Positions 1 to 9,380 of a DNA stretch of 64,000 bases are shown here, piece after piece (the first letter of the stretch is position 1; the number at the start of each line of letters is the position of its first letter). The stretch is from Streptomyces sp. ISL-12 (GTDB lineage: Bacteria; Actinomycetota; Actinomycetes; Streptomycetales; Streptomycetaceae): the NCBI RefSeq assembly GCF_018614415.1, contig NZ_JAGGOO010000061.1:1-64000 (forward strand), written 5' to 3'. The translations under genes were made by a program, and so were the position numbers. The notes beneath the pieces were generated by a model. It did no database searches and was not told the origin of the DNA. It saw only the letters and a program-made list of their open reading frames with translations.

Positions 1-40
1 GCTGCGGCTGTACCGGTGCGGGTGTGGGGCGCCCTGACCG

Positions 41-140
41 ACTACGGCACCCCAAGCCCGAGCCGAACCACCCCCACCCCGGCCACGACACCCCGAACCC
101 GAGCCGAACCACCCCCACCCCGGCTACGGCACCCGAGCCC
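41..140. repeat. 41-bp imperfect tandem repeat
   Basis: A block beginning CCCGAGCCGAACCACCCCCA recurs at 57-83 and 98-124 with a period of 41 bases; the flanking CACCCC and TACGGCACC segments are also repeated, giving two full copies and one partial. It lies immediately downstream of the leftward luxR-type gene. No gene is visible in bases 1-123. Confidence 0.7.
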
Positions 141-1131
141 GGGGCGGCCCGTCCAGTCCCGCCTGGGCGATCCGCACCCCCAACTGCGTACGGCTCGCCG
201 CGCCCAGCGTCTCCGACAGCCGGGCGATATGGGCCCGGCAGGTGCGCACGCTGATCCCCAGCCGCTCGGCGATCACCGCGTCCTGGTGCCCCTCCGCCAG
301 CAGCGCCGCGATGGACCGCTCCCGGTGCGAGATGCCCTCGATGCCGGTGTCGGGCAGCGGAGCGGTGATCGGCAGCGCCAGCCGCCACAGCCGTTCGAAG
401 ACGGTGACCAGGTACTCCACCAGCGCCGGGTGGCGCAGCTCCAGCGCCATCGTCCGCTCCGCGTTGGCCGGCACGAACGCCACCGTACGGTCGAAGAGGA
501 TCAGCCGGTCGATCACCTCGTCCAGCGTCCGCGCCTCCACCGCGTCGCCCATCAGCTCCATGTAGTGCAGCAGTCCCTGCCCGTGCCGGGCGACGTGCGT
601 GTACAGGTCGCGCATCCGCACCCCGCGTCCGCGCAGCGCCAGCGCCCGGTGCAGCCCCTCGGAGAGCTCGTGCTCGCGCCGGATGCCGCCGGGCTGCACG
701 GTCAGCACCTCCGTGGTGCACGCCTGGGTCGCCTCGTCCATCGCGGCCTGGATGCGGGCCAGCCCGTCCAGCACCCGGATCGCCGTGCCCTCGGCCCCCG
801 CCGCAGGCCGCCGCTGTCCGCTGCCCCCGCCCAGGGCGGCGTACCGCTCGATGGCGGCCACCGCCGACCCCACCCGCCGCTGACCGGCGCTGACCTCGTC
901 GTACACCTCGCGCAGCAGCCGGGTCACGACCTCCCGCGGAGCGGTCGGCACCAGCCAGTCCATGGCGTCGGGGTCGGGGTGCAGCAGCGCCAGGTCCAGC
1001 AGACAGGGCGCCGCCTCGGCCTCCCGGCGCTCCACCCGGCCGCGCCGCACGGCCCGGGAGTACACGCGGTCCCCGGCTTCGCACAGTCGGTCAGCACCGT
1101 GTGGATGCCCGTCCGTCCCGTGCCCGGCCAT
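124..1131 (-). CDS. LuxR-family HTH transcriptional regulator
   Basis: A 335-residue DNA-binding regulator of the Streptomyces LuxR class that lacks a response-regulator receiver domain. The C-terminal ~65 residues form the helix-turn-helix: ISHRERSIAALLAEGHQDAV followed by IAERLGISVRTCRAHIARLS. The N-terminal part has the CEAGDRVYSRAVRRG and APCLLDLALLHPDPD segments that I associate with this family; the middle region is probably a ligand or partner domain. The ATG at 1131 is chosen because an earlier start would run into the neighbouring gene; no strong ribosome-binding site is seen, so the start is uncertain. The gene follows the sugar-binding lipoprotein gene in the same direction after about 80 bases. 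Its target is unknown. Confidence 0.85.
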   Translation of the reverse strand: MAGHGTDGHPHGADRLCEAGDRVYSRAVRRGRVERREAEAAPCLLDLALLHPDPDAMDWLVPTAPREVVTRLLREVYDEVSAGQRRVGSAVAAIERYAALGGGSGQRRPAAGAEGTAIRVLDGLARIQAAMDEATQACTTEVLTVQPGGIRREHELSEGLHRALALRGRGVRMRDLYTHVARHGQGLLHYMELMGDAVEARTLDEVIDRLILFDRTVAFVPANAERTMALELRHPALVEYLVTVFERLWRLALPITAPLPDTGIEGISHRERSIAALLAEGHQDAVIAERLGISVRTCRAHIARLSETLGAASRTQLGVRIAQAGLDGPPRARVP

Positions 1132-1211
1132 CGCCCAGCCCACCCCCGCATCCCGCCCGCTCTCCGCAGCGCCACTATGCGCGGGCCGGGACCGGCTGTG
1201 CAACAAGGGGC

Positions 1212-2327
1212 CTACTTCAGGCCGATCTCCGCGCACCGCGCCTCGTACGCGGCGGTGCAGATGTCGGAGATCTTGTGGATGCCGTCGGCGACGACGGTCT
1301 CCTCGATGTTCTTCTTGGTCAGGGCGGTGACGGAGACCAACTGGGCCGGGATGTCCTGGTGGGTGGGGCTGTCCACCCGGTCCGTGGTGAGCGCGTCGAA
1401 CTGGATGTCCTTGCCCTGCACCCGGGCCACGGCCATCTCGGCCGCGTTCTCCGCCTCCTGCGGGTAGGACTTGTACACGCTCATGTACTGCTCCCCGGAG
1501 ACGATCCGCTGCACCGCCTCCAGTTCCGCGTCCTGCCCGGTGACCGGCGGCAGCTCCGTGACACCGGCGGCCTTGAGCGCCTCGATGACGCCGCCCGCCA
1601 TGCCGTCGTTGGCGGAGTAGACACCGGCGATCCGGTCCGCGCCGAGCTTCTGGATCGCCTCGGCCATGTTCTGCTCGGCGTTCTCCGGCTTCCAGTCCAC
1701 GGTGTCGTACTCGGCGCCGACCCGCACGTTCCCGGCCAGTTCGGTCAGGGCTCCGGCCTTGAACTGGCGGGCGTTGGGGTCGGTGGAGGAGCCGTTCATC
1801 ATGACGATGGTGTCGGTGGCGGCGTCACCGCCGAGCGCCTCCAGGAGGGAGCGGCCCTGGACCTCGCCCACCAGTTCGTTGTCGAAGGAGATGTAGGCGT
1901 CGATCGGGCCCTCGGCCAGCCGGTCGTACGCGATCACCGGGATACCGGCGTCCTTGGCCTTCTTCACACTGTCCGCGATGGCGTGCGAGTCGACCGCGTC
2001 CAGCACGATGACGTCGACCCCGTCGTCGACCATCTTCGCCATCTGCTGGGTCTGCTTGCTCGCGCTCGCCTCGGCGTTGGCGTACTGGACCATGCCCTGG
2101 CCGTCGGTCAGCGCGTCCACCTTCTTCGTGAAGATGGGCCGGTCGAACTCCTCGTAGCGGGTGTTGTCCCGCTCCGGGAGCAGCAGCCCCACCATGAGGT
2201 CGTCGCCCTTGGTCGGGCTCGCGTCGTCACTGCCGCCCGACACGTTCAGCGCTCCGCAGGCCGTCAGCGAAACGGTCATCGTGGACGCCGCCACGGATAT
2301 GGCGATACGGCGCATGCAGGAGATCAC
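1212..2327 (-). CDS. Sugar ABC transporter substrate-binding lipoprotein (xylose/ChvE-like)
   Basis: A 371-residue periplasmic-binding-protein-like lipoprotein expected to capture a sugar outside the membrane. The start is taken as GTG at 2327 because GGAAGG lies 8 bases upstream; the ATG at 2315 has no such site. A short signal peptide ends in the lipobox LTAC, and the mature part shows family 4 sugar-binding features: GLLLPERDNTRYEEFDRPIF near the N-terminus, then DAVDSHAIADSVKKAKDAGI and PVTGQDAELEAVQRI. These resemble XylF/ChvE proteins. No permease or ATPase gene is adjacent, so it is an orphan here and may serve a transporter encoded elsewhere or act in chemosensing. Confidence 0.85.
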   Translation of the reverse strand: MISCMRRIAISVAASTMTVSLTACGALNVSGGSDDASPTKGDDLMVGLLLPERDNTRYEEFDRPIFTKKVDALTDGQGMVQYANAEASASKQTQQMAKMVDDGVDVIVLDAVDSHAIADSVKKAKDAGIPVIAYDRLAEGPIDAYISFDNELVGEVQGRSLLEALGGDAATDTIVMMNGSSTDPNARQFKAGALTELAGNVRVGAEYDTVDWKPENAEQNMAEAIQKLGADRIAGVYSANDGMAGGVIEALKAAGVTELPPVTGQDAELEAVQRIVSGEQYMSVYKSYPQEAENAAEMAVARVQGKDIQFDALTTDRVDSPTHQDIPAQLVSVTALTKKNIEETVVADGIHKISDICTAAYEARCAEIGLK

Positions 2328-2566
2328 TTCTGGTGCCTTCCGGACGCGGTGGCCGCTTTGCGACCCAGGTGACTGAAAAGACAACGCGCACACCCGCCCA
2401 CCCGTCAAGCGATACCACTTAACGAGATCGCAACATCACGCTGCGCAGCCGACCTGAAGCACAGGCGGCCGGGCCCTCAACTTTCCTTCACACAACGGTC
2501 GTTGCATGATCACAGCCGGTTGCACAAGATCCGTACAACCAAGTCCAATCGTCACGAGTCGTGATC

Positions 2567-2595
2567 ACGGAGGCCGCTCCCCGCCTCCGTTTTTT
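2567..2595 (+). terminator. Terminator-like hairpin in the leader of the FN3 gene
   Basis: ACGGAGGC (2567-2574) pairs perfectly with GCCTCCGT (2583-2590) around an 8-base loop and is followed by a six-T run. It sits only 15 bases before the ATG at 2611. In this position it could be an attenuator for the downstream gene or the end of a short leader transcript. Confidence 0.65.
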
Positions 2596-2610
2596 CGAGC
2601 AGAGGACCGA

Positions 2611-5043
2611 ATGAACTCAGCCAGACGCACGACCACGGCCGTCGCCTCGACGGTCGTCGTGCTCGCCACCGCGGGCGGACTGCTCACCGTCGCCGCCGCG
2701 CCCGCCTCCGCAGCCGTGAGCTGCTCCTCGCCCGTCTTCAAGCGGCAGTTCTTCGCGAACACCACGTTCTCGGGGACACCGAAGAAGACCGACTGCGACT
2801 CCGCGATCGACCAGAACTGGGGCACCGGGGCACCGGCCACGGGACTGCCGGCGAACAACTTCGGCGTCCGCTGGTCCGTCACCCGCGACTTCGGCTCCGG
2901 CGGCCCGTTCTCCTTCGCCGCCTCCGCGCAGGACGGCATCCGCGTCTACCTCGACGGCACCCGCGAGGTCGACCTGTGGAAGAACGTGTCGTCGACCCGG
3001 AAGAAGACGGTCAACGTCACCGTCCCCAAGGGCAAGCACACCCTCCGCATCGACTTCGTCAACTGGACCGGCAAGGCGGACGTCAAGTTCTCCTACACAC
3101 CGAGGACCTCCGCCTCCGTCGACAAGGTCAAGCCCCTCACCCCGGCCGGCATCGCCGTCGCCCACGACCCGGCCACCGGCAAGGCGAAGATCACCTGGTC
3201 CAAGAACAAGGAGATGGACCTCGCCGGCTACCGCGTCCACCGCCGCCTGAAGGGCACCTCGTACGCCGCCGAGCCGCTCGCCACGACCACCTCGACGTCG
3301 TACACGGACACCACCCTCCCGAAGACCGGCCAGACGTACTACTACGAGGTCCGCGCCTACGACAAGGCGGGCAACGAGTCGACGGGGACGGCCGACCAGG
3401 GCGTCACCACGGTGGACAAGACCCCGCCCGCCGCACCGTTCGTCGAGATGGACGCCTGCCCGGCCGACCAGCCCTACGCGGCCCCGGAACTGGTCACCAC
3501 CGCGGCCAACGCCGCCGACATCGCCCTGTACGAGCTCCAGCGGCGGGACGCGGCCACCGGTGCCTGGACGACCGTCGCCACCGGAACCAAGGGCGCCTTC
3601 TGCGACACCGGCACACCGGCCGACGGCGCCAAGGTCACCTACCGCGGCCGGGCCCGCGACGCCGCCGGCAACTGGTCGCCGTATTCGGCCGCCGCCACCT
3701 TCACCACCTCCGACCGGACCCCGCCGTCCGCCGTCACCGACGCCCGCGTCGAGTACCGTTCCGGCGTCCCGCACCTGGTCTGGTCCCCCGTCGACGGCGC
3801 CACCGCCTACCAGGTCCTCCAGTACGACCCGGCGACCGGCGGCTGGCTCGACGCCCTGCCCGTACCGGGCACCACCGACGGCACCGACATCGTGCCGCGC
3901 CAACTGGCCGCCGTGAGCGGTTCCTACCGCTACGCCGTGCACGCGGTGGACGCCAAGGGCAACGCCGCCGCACCCACGGAGATCACCCTGGAGATGGCCG
4001 CCCGCCCGGAGGCCATCCCCGCCTTCCGCACCACCGCCGTGCCGTTCGGCGAGGGCGTGATGGTCGAGTGGAGCGGCACCGACCCGTGGGCGTACGACGG
4101 GAACGGCCCGCTGCCCACCTACCGCCTCGTCCGCACCGACCCGGCCACCGGCGAGAGCACCACCGTCGACCTGTGCAAGCCGAACAACGCGGTCGACCTG
4201 CCGCTGGAAGCGCCGCGGACGTACTGGACCTGGTCGGGCTCGGACGCTCCCGCGTACGCCGGCCGCAAGCAGGTCAACGGGGTCTGCTGGGACGTCTCCG
4301 GCAGGTCCGAGACCACCTACGAGTACCGGGTGGTGACGACCGGCCCCCAGGGACACGACTCGCGGCCCGGTCCGGCCGCCACCGCCACCACCCCGGACAC
4401 CGAACGCCCGGCCCCGGTGGAGAACCTGACCGCCGAGACCATCCCGCTCGGCGTCCACCTGACCTGGACCCCGCCCGCCGACGACGACGTGCAGAAGTAC
4501 CACGTCTGGCAGGGCGTCACCGACCCGGACACCGGGGAGACGGTCTGGGAGGAGAACTGCTGGACCGGCAGTTCCCTGACCGCCACCGAGATCTACTGCC
4601 CGACGGTGCCCGACGGCGCCGCCCACGTCTACCGGGTGGCCGCCTCGGACGGCTCCGGGCTCATCGACCCGTACGCCGGTCCCGCCGCGTACAACACGGC
4701 CGACATCACCGTCACCCTGCCCGACACCCGGCCGCCCGGCTGGACCGGCACCTCGGTCCGCGAGGACCAGTACCCGGAGCTGTACGTGGGCTGTTCCGAG
4801 TCCTCGGGCCTCGGTGACTGCGCCCGGTTCGCCGGTTACCGCGTGGAGCGCTGGGACCCGGCCACCGCCTCCTACACCGTCCTGACGCAGGGGACGGCGG
4901 GCGACGCCGCCTACTTCATGGACACCACGGTCAACGAGGACCGGCTGGGCCTCTACTACTACCGTGTCGTCCGCACCGACGCGTCCGGCGCCGACGCCGT
5001 CACCACGTCGCAGGCGTACGGCATCTGGGACTCCTGGCTCTGA
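2611..5043 (+). CDS. Secreted PA14 / fibronectin type III repeat protein
   Basis: An 810-residue exported protein. The start ATG at 2611 follows AGAGGACCGA. Residues 1-35 are a Sec signal peptide ending APASAAVS. Residues ~38-165 look like a PA14-type carbohydrate-binding fold (FKRQFFANTTFSGTPKK, then DGIRVYLDGTREVDLWKN and KGKHTLRIDFVNWTGKADV). The rest is a series of fibronectin type III modules, recognisable by repeated VTWTPP/ITWSKN-like strands and YYYEVRAYDKAGN or YYYRVVRTDASG ends. No catalytic module is seen. It is likely an extracellular binding or surface protein, perhaps acting on polysaccharide; the substrate is unknown. Confidence 0.85.
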   Translation: MNSARRTTTAVASTVVVLATAGGLLTVAAAPASAAVSCSSPVFKRQFFANTTFSGTPKKTDCDSAIDQNWGTGAPATGLPANNFGVRWSVTRDFGSGGPFSFAASAQDGIRVYLDGTREVDLWKNVSSTRKKTVNVTVPKGKHTLRIDFVNWTGKADVKFSYTPRTSASVDKVKPLTPAGIAVAHDPATGKAKITWSKNKEMDLAGYRVHRRLKGTSYAAEPLATTTSTSYTDTTLPKTGQTYYYEVRAYDKAGNESTGTADQGVTTVDKTPPAAPFVEMDACPADQPYAAPELVTTAANAADIALYELQRRDAATGAWTTVATGTKGAFCDTGTPADGAKVTYRGRARDAAGNWSPYSAAATFTTSDRTPPSAVTDARVEYRSGVPHLVWSPVDGATAYQVLQYDPATGGWLDALPVPGTTDGTDIVPRQLAAVSGSYRYAVHAVDAKGNAAAPTEITLEMAARPEAIPAFRTTAVPFGEGVMVEWSGTDPWAYDGNGPLPTYRLVRTDPATGESTTVDLCKPNNAVDLPLEAPRTYWTWSGSDAPAYAGRKQVNGVCWDVSGRSETTYEYRVVTTGPQGHDSRPGPAATATTPDTERPAPVENLTAETIPLGVHLTWTPPADDDVQKYHVWQGVTDPDTGETVWEENCWTGSSLTATEIYCPTVPDGAAHVYRVAASDGSGLIDPYAGPAAYNTADITVTLPDTRPPGWTGTSVREDQYPELYVGCSESSGLGDCARFAGYRVERWDPATASYTVLTQGTAGDAAYFMDTTVNEDRLGLYYYRVVRTDASGADAVTTSQAYGIWDSWL

Positions 5044-5107
5044 CCGGCCGCGCGGGCGGAGAAGCGCAGACAGAACGCGGCCGGGAAAGCACCGGCAGGA
5101 AACAGGA

Positions 5108-5135
5108 GAGGGGCCCGGACGTCTCCGGGCCCCTC
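5108..5135. terminator. Bidirectional terminator between convergent genes
   Basis: GAGGGGCCCGGA (5108-5119) and TCCGGGCCCCTC (5124-5135) form a perfect 12-bp stem with a 4-base loop, between the 3' ends of the FN3 gene and hspR. Confidence 0.8.
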
Positions 5136-5163
5136 TCTCCGTTCTCTCCGTGCGGACGCGGCG

Positions 5164-5616
5164 TCAGTCCGACGCCTGCCGCCCCTTCGGCCGCCACACC
5201 ACCAGCGCGCTGGTCTGCTGGACCTCCTGGTACGGGACCAGGTCCCGGCGGTACGACGCGTGCACCGCCGCCTCGCGCTGGCGCATCGCCGCCGCCGCGC
5301 CGTCCAGGGCGGCCTCCATCTCGGCCACCCGGGCCTGCAACGCCGCGACCTGGTTCTCCAGTTCGATGATGCGCTTGATGCCGGCCAGGTTGATGCCCTC
5401 GTCCTGCGACAACTGCTGCACCGTACGGAGCAGTTCGATGTCCCGGGCCGAGTAGCGGCGCCCCCGGCCGGCGGTGCGGTCCGGGGAGACCAGGCCCAGA
5501 CGGTCGTACTGACGCAGGGTCTGCGGGTGCAGACCGGACAGCTGGGCCGCCACCGAGATGACGTAGACCGGGGTGTCCTCGGTCAGTTCATACGGATTGC
5601 GTCGACGGCCGTCCAT
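5164..5616 (-). CDS. hspR: Heat-shock repressor HspR (MerR family)
   Basis: A 150-residue autoregulatory repressor of the dnaK operon. The MerR-type winged helix is at residues ~10-80 (VYVISVAAQLSGLHPQTLRQ, then YDRLGLVSP), followed by a coiled coil (LENQVAALQARVAEMEAAL). The start MDGRRRNPYELTED agrees with the S. coelicolor HspR N-terminus as I remember it; an upstream ATG at 5622 overlaps the dnaJ stop by one base and is the alternative. In Streptomyces, HspR binds HAIR inverted repeats with DnaK as co-repressor. Two such sites are visible before dnaK (9381-9453), so the last gene of the operon feeds back on its promoter. Confidence 0.97.
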   Translation of the reverse strand: MDGRRRNPYELTEDTPVYVISVAAQLSGLHPQTLRQYDRLGLVSPDRTAGRGRRYSARDIELLRTVQQLSQDEGINLAGIKRIIELENQVAALQARVAEMEAALDGAAAAMRQREAAVHASYRRDLVPYQEVQQTSALVVWRPKGRQASD

Positions 5617-5621
5617 CCCCA

Positions 5622-6800
5622 TCAAGCTCCCTTCGCGGCCTGGAACAGCTCCGCCCGCGGGTCCTCACCCGCGGTCGCCTCGCGATACGCCTCCAGCGCT
5701 TCACGAGCCTTCCCACTCAGATCCTTCGGAACACTCACCTCCACGGTGACCAACAGGTCCCCGCGGGTGCCGTCCTTGCGGACCGCGCCCTTGCCGCGGG
5801 CGCGCATGGTCCGCCCGTTGGGCGTGCCGGCCGGCAGCTTCAGCGTGACCGGCGGGCCGCCCAGGGTCGGGACCCGGACCTCCCCGCCGAGCGCCGCCTC
5901 CGCGTACGTCACCGGGACGGTGACCGTGAGGTTGTCGCCCTTGCGCCCGAAGACGGCGTGGTCCTTGACGTGCACGACCACGTACAGGTCGCCCGCCGGA
6001 CCGCCCCGCTCGCCCGGCGTGCCCTTGCCGCGCAGCCGGATGCGCTGCCCGTCCGACACCCCGGCCGGGATGCGGACCTGCATGGTCCGCGACGACTTGG
6101 CACGCCCGGAGCCCTTGCAGACGTCGCAGGGGTCCTCCGCGATCAGACCGCGGCCCTTGCAGTCCGGGCAGGGGTCGGTCAGCGAGAACCCGCCGCCCGA
6201 GCCCCGCGTCACCTGGCCGGTGCCGACACAGGTCGGGCACACCCGCGGGGTGCCGTTCTTGTCGCCGGTGCCCGAACACGCCTTGCAGGGAGCCTGCGAG
6301 GACATCCTGAGCGGCACCGTGGCGCCCTCGATGGCCTCCGTGAAGCTCAGGGTGACCTCGGACTCGATGTCCTGGCCGCGCCTGGGCTGGGTCCGGGCGC
6401 CGCCCGCGGCACCGCGGTTGAACAGGCCCCCGAACACGTCACCGAGTCCGCCGCCGAAGCCGCCGGCTCCCTGTCCGCCGCCCTGGGCGCCCCCGAAGAG
6501 GTCGCCCAGGTCGAAGTTGAAGGTGCCGCCGCCCGCGCCGGGCCCGGGGCGGAAGCCCCCGTTGCCGAAGAGCGCGCGGGCGTCGTCGTACTCCTTGCGC
6601 TTCTTGGGGTCGCCGAGGACGTCGTTCGCCTCGGAGATCTCCTTGAAGCGCTCCTCCGCCTTGGCGTTGCCCTTGTTGGCGTCCGGGTGGTTCTCGCGGG
6701 CGAGCTTCCGGTACGCCTTCTTGATCTCGGCGTCGGTGGCGTCCTTGGGGACGCCGAGGACCTTGTAGTAGTCCTTCTCGATGAAGTCCTTGGTGCTCAT
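5622..6800 (-). CDS. dnaJ: Chaperone protein DnaJ
   Basis: A 392-residue Hsp40 co-chaperone that stimulates DnaK ATPase and delivers unfolded proteins. The J domain is at residues ~9-75 with the essential HPD tripeptide (ENHPDANKG). A Gly/Phe-rich linker follows, then four CxxCxGxG zinc motifs (CKACSGTG, CPTCVGTG, CPDCKGRG, CDVCKGSG), so it is a type I DnaJ. The C-terminal substrate-binding region is complete. A GGAGGAAGGAGGG tract precedes the ATG. It lies 33 bases after grpE and abuts hspR. Confidence 0.97.
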   Translation of the reverse strand: MSTKDFIEKDYYKVLGVPKDATDAEIKKAYRKLARENHPDANKGNAKAEERFKEISEANDVLGDPKKRKEYDDARALFGNGGFRPGPGAGGGTFNFDLGDLFGGAQGGGQGAGGFGGGLGDVFGGLFNRGAAGGARTQPRRGQDIESEVTLSFTEAIEGATVPLRMSSQAPCKACSGTGDKNGTPRVCPTCVGTGQVTRGSGGGFSLTDPCPDCKGRGLIAEDPCDVCKGSGRAKSSRTMQVRIPAGVSDGQRIRLRGKGTPGERGGPAGDLYVVVHVKDHAVFGRKGDNLTVTVPVTYAEAALGGEVRVPTLGGPPVTLKLPAGTPNGRTMRARGKGAVRKDGTRGDLLVTVEVSVPKDLSGKAREALEAYREATAGEDPRAELFQAAKGA

Positions 6801-6833
6801 CCCCGACGTCCCTCCTTCCTCCTGCTCACAAGC

Positions 6834-7508
6834 TCAGCCCTCGTCCGGGCCACCGCTCTCCTTGTCGTCGGCGGAGTCCGCGCCGGCCGCCTTCTCGCTC
6901 TCCTCGGCCGGCTTGACCGTCTGCGCCCCGGGCTGGGGCTCGGCCACGGCCACCCGCGCGGGGCGGATGGTGCGCTCGCCGATCCGGTACCCGGGCTGCA
7001 GGATCGCCACGCAGGTCGTCTCGGTGACGTCCGGCGCGTAACTGTGCATCAGGGCCTCGTGGATCGTCGGGTCGAAGGGCTCGCCCTCCTTGCCGAACTG
7101 CTGGAGGCCCAGCTTGGCCGCGACCGCCTCGGTCGACTCCGCCACCGACTTGAAGCCGCCGACGAGTTCGCCGTGTTCCCGGGCGCGGCCGATGTCGTCG
7201 AGCACCGGGAGCAGCTCGCTCAGGAGGTTCGCCACGGCGATCTCCTTCACGGCGACCCGGTCCCGCTCGACCCGGCGGCGGTAGTTCTGGTACTCGGCCT
7301 GGAGCCGCTGGAGGTCCGCGGTGCGCTCGTTGAGCGCGGTGCGCACCTGGTCCAGCTGGGCCACCAGACCCGCGTCCTGGCTCGCGTCCCCGGCCGGGGC
7401 CGCCCCCGCCTCCGAAGAGGAGGGGGCGGCCTTCGGCTCGGCGTCTTCGGGGGTGGCGCCGGAGGGGACGTCGGGCTTCTCGTCAAAACCCGGGGTCTCC
7501 TCCGTCAC
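6834..7508 (-). CDS. grpE: Nucleotide exchange factor GrpE
   Basis: A 224-residue exchange factor that releases ADP from DnaK. The long helix (QLDQVRTALNERTADLQRLQ, then AEYQNYRRRVERDR) and the C-terminal beta domain (PFDPTIHEALMHSYAPDV, then GYRIGERTIRPARVAV) are typical. Acidic, Ala/Pro-rich tails flank the core. The start is GTG at 7508, overlapping the dnaK stop as GTGA, which implies translational coupling in the dnaK operon. Confidence 0.96.
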   Translation of the reverse strand: MTEETPGFDEKPDVPSGATPEDAEPKAAPSSSEAGAAPAGDASQDAGLVAQLDQVRTALNERTADLQRLQAEYQNYRRRVERDRVAVKEIAVANLLSELLPVLDDIGRAREHGELVGGFKSVAESTEAVAAKLGLQQFGKEGEPFDPTIHEALMHSYAPDVTETTCVAILQPGYRIGERTIRPARVAVAEPQPGAQTVKPAEESEKAAGADSADDKESGGPDEG

Positions 7509-9361
7509 GCGGCACCGTCCTTGCGCTCGTCGTCGACGATCTCGGCGTCGACGACATCATCGTCGGCCTTGGACTGGCCGGCACCGGCACCCGCGCCCGG
7601 AGCCTCGCCGCCGGCGGCCTGCGCGCCCTGGGCGTCGGCGTACATGGCCTGGCCCAGCTTCTGCGAGACGGCGGCGACCTTCTCGGTGGCGGTGCGGATC
7701 TCGGCGATGTCCTCGCCCTTGAGCTTCTCCTTCAGCTCGCCGACGGCGGTCTCCACCTCCGTCTTCACGTCACCGGGGACCTTGTCCTCGTTGTCCTTGA
7801 GGAACTTCTCCGTCTGGTAGACGAGCTGCTCGCCCTGGTTGCGGGTCTCGGCGGCCTCGCGGCGGCGGTGGTCCTCCTCCGCGTACTGCTCGGCCTCCTG
7901 GCGCATCCGGTCGACCTCGTCCTTCGGCAGCGAGGAGCCGCCGGTGACGGTCATCTTCTGCTCCTTGCCCGTGCCCAGGTCCTTCGCGGTCACGTGCATG
8001 ATGCCGTTGGCGTCGATGTCGAAGGAAACCTCGATCTGCGGGACGCCGCGGGGCGCCGGCGGCAGACCGGTCAGCTCGAACATCCCGAGCTTCTTGTTGT
8101 ACGCCGCGATCTCGCGCTCGCCCTGGTAGACCTGGATCTGCACGGACGGCTGGTTGTCCTCGGCGGTGGTGAAGATCTCGGACCGCTTGGTCGGGATCGT
8201 CGTGTTCCGCTCGATCAGCTTGGTCATGATGCCGCCCTTGGTCTCGATGCCGAGGGACAGCGGGGTGACGTCGAGGAGCAGGACGTCCTTGACCTCGCCC
8301 TTGAGGACACCGGCCTGCAGGGCGGCGCCGATGGCGACGACCTCGTCCGGGTTGACGCCCTTGTTGGCGTCCTTGCCGCCGGTCAGCTCCTTGACCAGCT
8401 CGGCGACGGCCGGCATACGGGTCGAGCCACCGACGAGGACGACGTGGTCGATCTCGCTGAGCTGGATGCCCGCGTCCTTGATCACGTTGTGGAACGGCGT
8501 CTTGCAGCGCTCCAGGAGGTCCGCGGTCAGCTGCTGGAACTGGGCGCGGGTGAGCTTCTCGTCCAGGTGCAGCGGGCCCTCGGCGGAGGCCGTGATGTAG
8601 GGCAGGTTGATCGAGGTCTCGGTGGACGAGGACAGCTCGATCTTCGCCTTCTCGGCGGCCTCGCGCAGGCGCTGGAGCGCCATCTTGTCCTTGCTCAGGT
8701 CCACGCCGTGACCGGACTGGAACTGCTTCACCAGGTAGTCGACGACGCGCTGGTCCCAGTCGTCACCACCGAGGTGGTTGTCACCGTTGGTGGCCTTCAC
8801 CTCGACGACGCCGTCGCCGATCTCCAGCAGCGAGACGTCGAACGTACCGCCACCGAGGTCGAAGACGAGGATCGTCTGGTCGTCCTTGTCGAGGCCGTAC
8901 GCCAGGGCGGCGGCGGTCGGCTCGTTGACGATGCGGAGCACGTTCAGACCGGCGATCTCGCCGGCCTCCTTCGTGGCCTGCCGCTCGGAGTCGTTGAAGT
9001 ACGCCGGGACGGTGATGACCGCGTCGGTCACCTTCTCACCCAGGTACGCCTCGGCGTCCCGCTTCAGCTTCTGCAGCACGAAGGCGCTGATCTGCTGGGG
9101 GTTGAAGTCCTTGCCGTCCAGGTTGATCTTCCAGTCGGTGCCCATGTGGCGCTTGACCGACCGGATGGTCCTGTCGACGTTCGTGACCGCCTGACGCTTG
9201 GCCACCTCGCCGACCAGCACCTCACCGTTCTTGGCGAAGGCGACGACGGACGGCGTGGTCCTGGCGCCCTCGGCGTTGGTGATGACGGTGGGCTCGCCGC
9301 CCTCCAGAACGCTGACGACGGAGTTAGTCGTGCCCAGGTCGATGCCGACCGCACGTGCCAT
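7505..9361 (-). CDS. dnaK: Chaperone protein DnaK (Hsp70)
   Basis: A 618-residue Hsp70. The nucleotide-binding domain starts MARAVGIDLGTTNSVV and contains the ILVFDLGGGTFDVSLLEIG phosphate loop and the linker DVLLLDVTPLSLGIETKGG; the substrate-binding domain and lid follow, ending EIVDDERKDGAA. The ATG at 9361 has GGAGGA 7 bases upstream. It is the first gene of dnaK-grpE-dnaJ-hspR and also works as HspR co-repressor in Streptomyces. HAIR sites lie directly upstream. Confidence 0.98.
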   Translation of the reverse strand: MARAVGIDLGTTNSVVSVLEGGEPTVITNAEGARTTPSVVAFAKNGEVLVGEVAKRQAVTNVDRTIRSVKRHMGTDWKINLDGKDFNPQQISAFVLQKLKRDAEAYLGEKVTDAVITVPAYFNDSERQATKEAGEIAGLNVLRIVNEPTAAALAYGLDKDDQTILVFDLGGGTFDVSLLEIGDGVVEVKATNGDNHLGGDDWDQRVVDYLVKQFQSGHGVDLSKDKMALQRLREAAEKAKIELSSSTETSINLPYITASAEGPLHLDEKLTRAQFQQLTADLLERCKTPFHNVIKDAGIQLSEIDHVVLVGGSTRMPAVAELVKELTGGKDANKGVNPDEVVAIGAALQAGVLKGEVKDVLLLDVTPLSLGIETKGGIMTKLIERNTTIPTKRSEIFTTAEDNQPSVQIQVYQGEREIAAYNKKLGMFELTGLPPAPRGVPQIEVSFDIDANGIMHVTAKDLGTGKEQKMTVTGGSSLPKDEVDRMRQEAEQYAEEDHRRREAAETRNQGEQLVYQTEKFLKDNEDKVPGDVKTEVETAVGELKEKLKGEDIAEIRTATEKVAAVSQKLGQAMYADAQGAQAAGGEAPGAGAGAGQSKADDDVVDAEIVDDERKDGAA

Positions 9362-9380
9362 GGTTGATTCCTCCAGCTGA

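Noticed and set aside
2617..4626. A 669-codon open frame on the minus strand opposite the FN3 gene
   Set aside because: It is the antisense shadow of a GC-rich gene: Gly/Arg/Val-rich product without domains, no ribosome site, while the plus-strand frame has a signal peptide and FN3 modules.
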